Assembly: GCA_002314465.1 (NCBI GenBank)
Contig: DCGA01000127.1
Coordinates: forward strand, 16,946 to 22,528
Direction: 5' to 3'
DNA from: a bacterium UBA1790
GTDB lineage: Bacteria; Bacteroidota; Bacteroidia; Bacteroidales; Muribaculaceae
Length of the DNA: 5,583 nucleotides
Positions 1 through 4,730 of this stretch are shown piece after piece; position 1 is the first letter of the stretch; every line of letters begins with the position of its first letter. The notes beneath the pieces are model-generated. The model ran no database searches and had not been told where the DNA came from. It was given only the letters and a program-made list of their open reading frames with translations. Position numbers and translations under genes: made by a program.

Positions 1-28
1 TCGTGTCTACCGATTCCACCATCCGAGC
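1..28 (-). tRNA. tRNA-Leu, 5' part only (cut by left window edge)
   Basis: On the minus strand, reading from 28 down to 1, the sequence gives a 7-base acceptor strand GCTCGGA (28-22), then T8 and G9. The D arm follows: GTG (19-17) pairs with CAC (5-3), around a loop AATCGGTAGA containing the invariant GG (11-10). The long D arm of the form GGTGGAAT..GGTAGACAC is characteristic of bacterial leucine tRNAs and differs from tRNA-Ser and tRNA-Tyr. The anticodon, variable arm and 3' end lie outside the window, so the isoacceptor cannot be named and presence of an encoded CCA cannot be checked. A promoter sits about 30 bp upstream, which fits a separately transcribed tRNA with a short 5' leader for RNase P to remove. 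Confidence 0.88.
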
Positions 29-65
29 GTCTCGTTAATGTAGACTTGCGCTGTCAAAAGCGATG

Positions 66-96
66 CAAAGTTAATAAATTCTCCTTAATGCCCAAT
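66..96 (-). promoter_or_regulatory. Bacteroidetes-type promoter for the tRNA-Leu
   Basis: On the minus strand, TAACTTTG (73-66) matches the Bacteroidetes -7 consensus TAnnTTTG. ATTG (96-93), 19 bp upstream, matches the -33 TTTG with one mismatch. Transcription would begin near position 60, giving a leader of about 30 nt before the mature tRNA 5' end at 28. The match and spacing are seen in the sequence; activity is inferred. Confidence 0.65.
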
Positions 97-116
97 GCAA
101 TAGGGCTGTTTTTTTT
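90..116. terminator. Possible weak hairpin with T-tract after the glycosyltransferase gene
   Basis: GCCC (90-93) can pair with GGGC (103-106), with two more possible pairs beyond an A-A mismatch. An eight-base T-run (109-116) follows on the plus strand. As an intrinsic terminator it would therefore act on plus-strand transcription, although the adjacent genes are on the minus strand. Read on the minus strand, the hairpin lies just after the glycosyltransferase stop but has no T-run behind it. The stem is short and overlaps the tRNA promoter -33 box, so this is only a weak candidate. Confidence 0.2.
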
Positions 117-859
117 CATTTTTTCGTGTTTTTTGTATTGATTGAGGCCAGTCGGGCCGCAATACCACGCAGTCGGCGCTTCAGTTTGGCCGCTATCGAG
201 TGCTCCTTGTACACCCACGAAGCCTTGTAGTGGTGGATGGTGCGCGTCTCGGGTGTGATGTCCAGTGCGCCGGTGAAATAATTAAGCGGACAGAACACTT
301 CGGGGGGATAAATGGTAAACTCTTCGCACCGCCACGCATCGCCCTCCTTCACGGGTTTGTGGCTCTCGATTATGGGCGCTGTGGTTGCCACGATGGCATC
401 GCCCAGTCGTCCGCTCCACGATACCAGATGCTTGCTGCGGTAGGCGTTGAGCATCTCGCCCACAAGGGGGCTGCCTGCTTCGCATGCCATGCCCAGTCCC
501 AGAGCCACATCGGCCGTTGCCTTGCCACTCGATGGGTCAGGTGCTTCCTGTGCCATGAATGCCCCGCGTTGCAAGATGTCGTCGAGCGGTGCCACCACTT
601 CCACATCGGTGTCAAAGTAGATGCCGCCGTGGTGGTATAGTATCCACAGGCGTGCCACATCGCTCACAAAGGCATATTTGCCCAACCTATAGGCCTCGGC
701 TGTATAGGGCAGCATGTGCACGTCAAAGTTCTCCTCGTTCCACTCGCGTATCTCGCAGTCGGGCATGTGGCGGCGCCACGAGTCGATGCAACGCAGTGCG
801 TCTTCGGGCAGCGGGTTGCGCCCGAACCAACAATAATGTATCACGCGAGGTATGCTCAT
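116..859 (-). CDS. Glycosyltransferase, DXD sugar-binding family (GT32-like)
   Basis: This 247-residue protein probably transfers a sugar from a nucleotide-sugar donor onto a surface glycan at the cytoplasmic face of the inner membrane. The N-terminus carries the family signature IPRVIHYCWFG (3-13). A conserved SDVAR segment (66-70) follows, then the GGIYFDTDVE stretch with the metal and nucleotide-sugar binding DXD motif at D83-T84-D85. The IHHYKASW motif (208-215) near the C-terminus is also typical of the family, and the tail is basic (about 222-247). The length is normal and the gene looks intact. The start is set by the N-terminal signature, and no Shine-Dalgarno is visible. It has its own promoter and no polysaccharide genes beside it, so donor and acceptor cannot be inferred. 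Similar enzymes act in capsule or O-antigen synthesis; that is family knowledge only. Confidence 0.88.
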   Translation of the reverse strand: MSIPRVIHYCWFGRNPLPEDALRCIDSWRRHMPDCEIREWNEENFDVHMLPYTAEAYRLGKYAFVSDVARLWILYHHGGIYFDTDVEVVAPLDDILQRGAFMAQEAPDPSSGKATADVALGLGMACEAGSPLVGEMLNAYRSKHLVSWSGRLGDAIVATTAPIIESHKPVKEGDAWRCEEFTIYPPEVFCPLNYFTGALDITPETRTIHHYKASWVYKEHSIAAKLKRRLRGIAARLASINTKNTKK

Positions 860-887
860 TGTAGAGGGGAGTTAGTGGATTATAGGG

Positions 888-895
888 CAAAGGTA
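888..895 (-). promoter_or_regulatory. -7 promoter element for the glycosyltransferase gene
   Basis: On the minus strand, TACCTTTG (895-888) matches TAnnTTTG. The predicted start of transcription is near 881, leaving a 5' leader of about 20 nt before the start codon at 859. No convincing -33 TTTG is found at the usual 19-21 bp spacing, so the call rests on the -7 box and its position. Confidence 0.55.
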
Positions 896-915
896 ATCAT
901 TTTTCTTCAAGTTGC

Positions 916-947
916 TGTGCAACCAAAGCAAAAAATCAGTACCTTTG
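916..947 (+). promoter_or_regulatory. Promoter of the RNase Z operon
   Basis: TACCTTTG (940-947) is an exact match to the Bacteroidetes -7 consensus TAnnTTTG. TGTG (916-919), 20 bp upstream, is a one-mismatch -33 box. The -7 box ends only 4 bases before the RNase Z start codon at 952, so the transcript should begin at or very near the ATG. It is the only promoter-like match I found for the seven rightward genes. Confidence 0.65.
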
Positions 948-951
948 CATT

Positions 952-1872
952 ATGACAAGGTTCGAACTAAATATCCTGGGTTGCGGCTCGGCAACGACTA
1001 CATTGCGGCACATGCCGTCGTGTCAGGTGCTCAACATACGCGACAATCTCTTTATGATTGATTGTGGCGAGGGTGCCCAGTTGGCAATGCGACGCATGGG
1101 GCTCAAGTTCTCGCGCCTGAGCCACATCTTCATCAGCCACCTGCATGGTGACCATTGCTTCGGCCTTCCGGGTTTGCTCTCCACGCTGGAACTTGCCGGC
1201 CACACCGGCAGTGTCACCATTCACATCTTTGAAGACGGAGCAAGGATGCTGCAGGAGACCATGGACTACTTTTGCCGCGGTCGCAAGTACGAAATCAAGT
1301 ACAACATCATTACCAAGGCCAAGAAGGTCATTTACGAGGACGACGCCATCACGGTAACCACAGTGCCGCTTGTGCACCGCGTTCCCACGGTGGGTTTCGT
1401 CTTTGCCGAGAAACCAAAGTTGCGCCACATCAACGGCGAGGCGGCAAGGGAAATGAATGTTCCCGTTTATGCGATGAACACTTTACGACAGGGTGGAGAT
1501 TATATCACCCCCGAGGGCATTGTTATCCCCAATGCCCGACTCACGACCGATGCCGATCCGTCGATTTCCTATGCCTACTGCAGCGACACCAAGTTCTCGC
1601 CGCGCCTCATCGGCATGGTGAAAGGCGTCGACTGGATTTACCACGAGGCAACCTATGGCGACGAGAGTGCCGTCAAGGCCCGCAAACGATTCCACAGTAC
1701 TGCCCGCGAGGCAGCCACCGTGGCGAGCGAGGCCGGGGCAAAGCGCCTCATCCTGGGTCATTACTCCAAGAGATATACCGACGAGACCCCGCTGCTGCAT
1801 CAGGCGCAGGAGGTGTTCACTGACACTATGCTTGCCAACGAAGGCCTTGTCATTGACCTTAACAAGATATAA
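952..1872 (+). CDS. rnz: Ribonuclease Z (tRNA 3' processing endonuclease)
   Basis: RNase Z is a zinc-dependent endonuclease of the metallo-beta-lactamase superfamily that cuts 3' trailers from tRNA precursors in the cytoplasm. The 306-residue length is normal for the short bacterial form. The N-terminus, FELNILGCGSATTT (4-17), is the expected first strand and glycine loop. The metal-binding motif HLHGDH is at 63-68, with D67 the likely catalytic aspartate. The remaining ligands are visible as H142 (in PLVHRVPTVGF), D212 (in YCSDT) and H270 (in LILGHY). The HEAT motif (231-234) and H249 in FHST are also typical of RNase Z. The insertion at about 153-195 should form the flexible tRNA-binding arm. 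No residue appears to be missing. It is the first gene of the operon, and its ATG lies 5 bp beyond the promoter -7 box. The next gene starts 4 bp after the stop. Confidence 0.96.
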   Translation: MTRFELNILGCGSATTTLRHMPSCQVLNIRDNLFMIDCGEGAQLAMRRMGLKFSRLSHIFISHLHGDHCFGLPGLLSTLELAGHTGSVTIHIFEDGARMLQETMDYFCRGRKYEIKYNIITKAKKVIYEDDAITVTTVPLVHRVPTVGFVFAEKPKLRHINGEAAREMNVPVYAMNTLRQGGDYITPEGIVIPNARLTTDADPSISYAYCSDTKFSPRLIGMVKGVDWIYHEATYGDESAVKARKRFHSTAREAATVASEAGAKRLILGHYSKRYTDETPLLHQAQEVFTDTMLANEGLVIDLNKI

Positions 1873-1876
1873 CTGC

Positions 1877-2179
1877 ATGTATCCCAAGTTTATCATAACG
1901 GCAACCGGCGACTTCCGCTTGGGCATGGTGACGCTTCACAAGCACCTGCTCGAGCCCGGTGACACCTGCCGTGGCGGGGGATACTATGAGTTTAACTACT
2001 TGCAGGGTACTCTTGAACTCTTGGGCGAGTCAAGCGACTTCGGTCGGCCTCAATGGGACAGTATCGACACCCTCCGTGTCCCCGAGCCTTATCGTGGGCT
2101 GTCCATCGTTTACTTCCCCGGCAGTCGCAACGGCTATGCCGTCAACCTCGCCGATATCCTCAAGATAGAATACATATAA
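1877..2179 (+). CDS. Conserved-looking hypothetical protein, 100 residues
   Basis: I do not recognise this protein's family. It begins MYPKFIITATGDFRLGMVTLH and contains a GGGYYEF patch (33-39), an SSDFGRPQWD segment (52-61) and a PYRGLSIVYFPG stretch (71-82). It is rich in aromatic residues and glycine and has alternating hydrophobic patterns, suggesting a small beta-rich soluble domain. There is no signal peptide, membrane segment or cysteine motif. The reading frame stays open upstream inside RNase Z to about 1655, but that extension is arginine- and proline-rich out-of-frame sequence. The ATG at 1877, 4 bp after the RNase Z stop, is therefore the sensible start. The 3-bp gap to the next gene and tight coupling to RNase Z suggest co-expression. 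A role linked to tRNA processing would be a guess. Confidence 0.82.
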   Translation: MYPKFIITATGDFRLGMVTLHKHLLEPGDTCRGGGYYEFNYLQGTLELLGESSDFGRPQWDSIDTLRVPEPYRGLSIVYFPGSRNGYAVNLADILKIEYI

Positions 2180-2182
2180 AAT

Positions 2183-2698
2183 ATGCGCGACGAGAAAGGT
2201 AACAACCTACATATTAAAGACATCAAGGCGCAGGCTGCTACGGCTTGTGATGATGTGTCGCGCGATGAAATCGTGTCGTTAATTCACGATGCCAGTCCCA
2301 AGGTGGCGCGCAATGCGGCGTGGGCTATGACTCATTTCACCGACGACGTGATTGCCACGCTACGCCCCCGTCTCAACGAGTTCATCGACATCATTGTGTC
2401 AACCGATAACATATCGTTGCAGCGCTTGCTGCTCAACGTTGTGGAGCGAATGGAGTGGGAGAGTGCTTATGTGCGTACCGACTTCCTTGACTTCTGTTTC
2501 GACCGCATGGTGTCACCCGTTGTTCCCCCCGGGGTGCAGTCGCTGTGCATGAAACTTGCCATGCGTCAGTGCCGCTTCTATCCCGAACTACTTCCCGAGT
2601 TCAGGATGTTGCTCGAGTCAATGGAAACGGGTTATGCCGTCAGCACGATGGGACTACGCAAAAAAATGCTAAAACAACTCAACAAAATCAACCTATAA
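2183..2698 (+). CDS. HEAT-repeat-like alpha-helical protein
   Basis: This 171-residue protein is predicted to be soluble and almost wholly helical. The segment SRDEIVSLIHDASPKVARNAAWAM (pieces within 26-49) has the look of a HEAT repeat: an A helix, the turn DASPKVARNAAW with a buried alanine-rich face, then a B helix. Less regular helix pairs seem to follow at about 76-110 and 117-147. The C-terminus is basic (about 159-169). HEAT-type solenoids usually serve as protein-binding scaffolds; nothing in the sequence names a partner. There is no signal peptide, membrane segment or catalytic motif. It starts 3 bp after the preceding stop, with an A-rich stretch and no Shine-Dalgarno before the ATG. 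The gene itself is well supported; the fold is moderately supported and the function unknown. Confidence 0.85.
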   Translation: MRDEKGNNLHIKDIKAQAATACDDVSRDEIVSLIHDASPKVARNAAWAMTHFTDDVIATLRPRLNEFIDIIVSTDNISLQRLLLNVVERMEWESAYVRTDFLDFCFDRMVSPVVPPGVQSLCMKLAMRQCRFYPELLPEFRMLLESMETGYAVSTMGLRKKMLKQLNKINL

Positions 2699-2711
2699 AA
2701 ACGATTAAACT

Positions 2712-3545
2712 ATGAAGAAAATTCTCGCAGCAACTCTCGCGGTTACCGCTTTGACCGCATGCAATTCGGGTTCAACATCATCTGGCGATGCCGATGCCCC
2801 CCGTGTACTTGTGCTCTATTATTCACAGGGCGGGGCTACAAAGAATGTGGCTACCGAGTTGCAGAAGCAACTGGGCGCCGATATTGAGGAAATTACAGTT
2901 GAAGTTCCCTACGACGGCACTTACGGTGAAACAATCGACCGTTGCAAGCAAGAAATGGAAAACAACGAGGTTCCGGCACTTAATCCTATCAAGGCCGACC
3001 TCAGCAAGTATGATGTAATATTCCTGGGCTATCCCATTTGGTTCGGCACTTACGCCCGTCCCATTGCCGGTCTTGTCAAGACACAGGCGTTCCAGGGCAA
3101 GAAGGTTGTTCCGTTCTGCACCTTTGGTAGCGGTGGACTTCAAGCAAGCATCAACGACCTCAAGGCCGCATTACCCCAGGCCGAGGTTGCCGAGGTGGGC
3201 TATGGTGTGCGCACCATCCGTGTAAATGATGCCCCCGAAGAGATTAACCGTTTCCTCATCGAGAACGGCTACAAGGCTGGTGAGGTAGAGCCGCTTCCCG
3301 CTTACGGTGAGCAACATCCCGTCGACACTACCGAGGTTAACATCTTCAACCAAGCATGCGGCGACTATAAGTTCCCGTTGGGCACTCCTGTTTCGGCGGC
3401 TAAGCGCACCACTGCGACCTCTACCGACTATCTCTATGAGGTAGACAGCACCACTCCCGACGGAAAGGACGTGAAGGCTCAGATTTACGTTACCGTTCCC
3501 AAGGCCGATGATGCTAAACCTGTATTCACTCAAGTTGTAAGATGA
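2712..3545 (+). CDS. Flavodoxin-domain lipoprotein
   Basis: The 277-residue protein starts with a lipoprotein signal peptide, with lipobox LTAC and lipidated C17, followed by a Ser/Gly/Asp-rich linker (18-30). A flavodoxin-like domain spans about 31-193. Its parts are strand VLVLYYSQGG (32-41), the FMN phosphate loop region SQGGAT (38-43), GYPIWFGT (106-113) and PFCTFGSGG (134-142), the last two being the usual flavin-contacting loops. A C-terminal extension of about 70 residues (208-277) is predicted beta-rich and contains YEVDSTTPDGK and IYVTVPK. I recall similar tails on flavodoxin lipoproteins of Bacteroides, but have not checked this. It likely carries an electron-transfer or quinone-reducing activity outside the cytoplasm; direction and partner are unknown. 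The acidic loop motif SGNT common in the family appears here as GGAT. Its stop overlaps the start of the hydrolase gene, implying coupled translation. Confidence 0.88.
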   Translation: MKKILAATLAVTALTACNSGSTSSGDADAPRVLVLYYSQGGATKNVATELQKQLGADIEEITVEVPYDGTYGETIDRCKQEMENNEVPALNPIKADLSKYDVIFLGYPIWFGTYARPIAGLVKTQAFQGKKVVPFCTFGSGGLQASINDLKAALPQAEVAEVGYGVRTIRVNDAPEEINRFLIENGYKAGEVEPLPAYGEQHPVDTTEVNIFNQACGDYKFPLGTPVSAAKRTTATSTDYLYEVDSTTPDGKDVKAQIYVTVPKADDAKPVFTQVVR

Positions 3546-4297
3546 TGAAAAAAATATTGTTCCTGCTCGCTATCGCTATCATGATGACTGGATGTGAGAA
3601 ATATCAGAGTTACACCGATACCATCGAACTCAATGGTCAGAAACTTTTCTATGCCGTTGAGGGAAAGGGCAAACCCGTAATCCTCATTCATGGTAACGGA
3701 GGTAGTCACAACGACCTTGAGACTACTCTGCGCCAGTTGGCACAGGCTGGTTATCTGGTATATGCCATGGATTCGCGTGGCCAGGGTGCCAATAAGGCGC
3801 TTGACGAGTACCACTACAAGGATATGGCCGAGGATGTGCTTGCGTTCATCAAGGCAAAGAATATTACCAAGCCCGCCGTATATGGCTGGAGCGACGGCGG
3901 TATTGTTGCCCTCGAACTCGAGAGCATGCATCCCGGTACTTGCTCGCTCATTGTCACCAGCGGTGCCAACATTACTGCGACCAATGCTATCGACCCCAAG
4001 GTATTCAGCGATATTTTCGGTACATCCGAGAATACCGACAGCCTTCCGCCGTTGGTTAAGATGATGTACCTTGAGCCGAATATGACCAAGGCCGATATGG
4101 CCAAGATTAAGGTGCCTGTACTGGTGTGCGCCGGTGAGAACGACCTTATTCTTCCCCAGCACTCCATGCTCATTGCCGAGTCTCTGCCGCAGGGCGAGAT
4201 TAAGATTATCCCCGGCGAGGATCATGGCTCATACATCTGGCACAATCCCATGATGGGAAATATCCTTATCGACTATTTCAAGGCCCACAACTATTGA
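3542..4297 (+). CDS. Alpha/beta-hydrolase lipoprotein
   Basis: This 251-residue protein has a short lysine-start signal peptide with lipobox MTGC (lipidated C18), so it is expected in the cell envelope. The mature part is a compact alpha/beta-hydrolase fold. The oxyanion loop HGNGG is at 50-54, and MDSRGQG (76-82) follows. The nucleophile elbow G-W-S-D-G (115-119) has S117 as catalytic serine. D201 (in GENDLILP) is the likely acid and H228 (in EDHGS) the likely base, so the full triad is present. The substrate cannot be told; esterase, lactonase or a related ester hydrolysis is plausible. The start sits in ATGATGA, where the first ATG overlaps the flavodoxin stop by 4 bases and a second ATG at 3545 is an equally possible start. 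The pairing with a flavodoxin lipoprotein suggests they act on related compounds. Confidence 0.92.
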   Translation: MMKKILFLLAIAIMMTGCEKYQSYTDTIELNGQKLFYAVEGKGKPVILIHGNGGSHNDLETTLRQLAQAGYLVYAMDSRGQGANKALDEYHYKDMAEDVLAFIKAKNITKPAVYGWSDGGIVALELESMHPGTCSLIVTSGANITATNAIDPKVFSDIFGTSENTDSLPPLVKMMYLEPNMTKADMAKIKVPVLVCAGENDLILPQHSMLIAESLPQGEIKIIPGEDHGSYIWHNPMMGNILIDYFKAHNY

Positions 4298-4298
4298 T

Positions 4299-4730
4299 AT
4301 GTCGGTACTCTCCCTGCATCGCAAGCAGCGTTTCAAGCTGGCAATACCTTACTGGGTGTACATCAACGGATGCCCGGTAGGGCTCATGCGCGACAAGCAG
4401 GTGAGTATACAGATGCCTGAGGGCGCTTACACCGTCGAGGTGAAAATCATGTTCAAGGTGTTTAAGTGGCTGTTCGGGATAGGCGGTTCACGCAAGGTTT
4501 TGCTTTCTTGTGATGAACACAAGCACCTTTCCGTTACCGACAAAGAGCGGTGGTGGAATATCCTTTTCGACATTGACCTCGTGCTGTGGCTGGCGAGTTT
4601 CTTCTTCACCTTGCCACAGCCGTGGGACATCGTCTACCACGTTCTCTCCGAGGGCTTCTTCGCGATATGGTTGCTACGCATCTTTATCATTCGCAACCGC
4701 TATTTTATTTTAACCGAAACACATGAATAA
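4299..4730 (+). CDS. Small membrane protein, function unknown
   Basis: I cannot name the family of this 143-residue protein. The N-terminal part (about 16-52) reads as a small beta domain, with VYINGCPVG (20-28), then VSIQMPEGAYTVEV (35-48). This resembles PEGA-like modules, which carry an ING..VG and a PEGxY pattern. A hydrophobic but lysine-broken stretch is at 50-62. Two membrane segments follow, about 87-106 (around DLVLWLASFFFTLP) and 111-131 (around GFFAIWLLRIFII), joined by a very short turn. Basic residues R132 and R134 follow the second segment. The first segment contains D91 and D93, which is unusual for a buried helix. No signal peptide is seen. The gene starts 1 bp after the hydrolase stop, and its last 8 bases overlap the next gene. 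Confidence 0.82.
   Translation: MSVLSLHRKQRFKLAIPYWVYINGCPVGLMRDKQVSIQMPEGAYTVEVKIMFKVFKWLFGIGGSRKVLLSCDEHKHLSVTDKERWWNILFDIDLVLWLASFFFTLPQPWDIVYHVLSEGFFAIWLLRIFIIRNRYFILTETHE

Noticed and set aside
200..640. Plus-strand open frame opposite the glycosyltransferase
   Set aside because: Its translation has no recognisable motif, and the minus-strand frame carries the complete GT32-like signature and DXD motif.
1..952. Functional link between the tRNA-Leu and RNase Z because RNase Z processes tRNAs
   Set aside because: They are on opposite strands, in separate transcription units with a glycosyltransferase between them, and RNase Z acts on tRNAs in trans. Proximity is probably chance.
967..1428. 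Minus-strand open frame opposite RNase Z
   Set aside because: It is a shadow of the RNase Z gene, whose metal-binding motifs occupy the same bases on the plus strand.
1655..1876. Upstream extension of the 100-residue protein's frame into RNase Z
   Set aside because: The extra residues are arginine-, proline- and serine-rich, typical of out-of-frame reading of RNase Z. The ATG at 1877 just after the RNase Z stop begins the plausible protein.
3119..3126. CACCTTTG inside the flavodoxin gene as an internal promoter
   Set aside because: It is one mismatch off the -7 consensus, lies mid-gene encoding the flavin-contacting CTFG loop, and no gene start follows at a sensible distance.
3530..4225. 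Long minus-strand open frame (231 residues) opposite the hydrolase
   Set aside because: It lies entirely antisense to an intact alpha/beta hydrolase with a full catalytic triad and shows no family signature of its own. No minus-strand promoter element was seen upstream.
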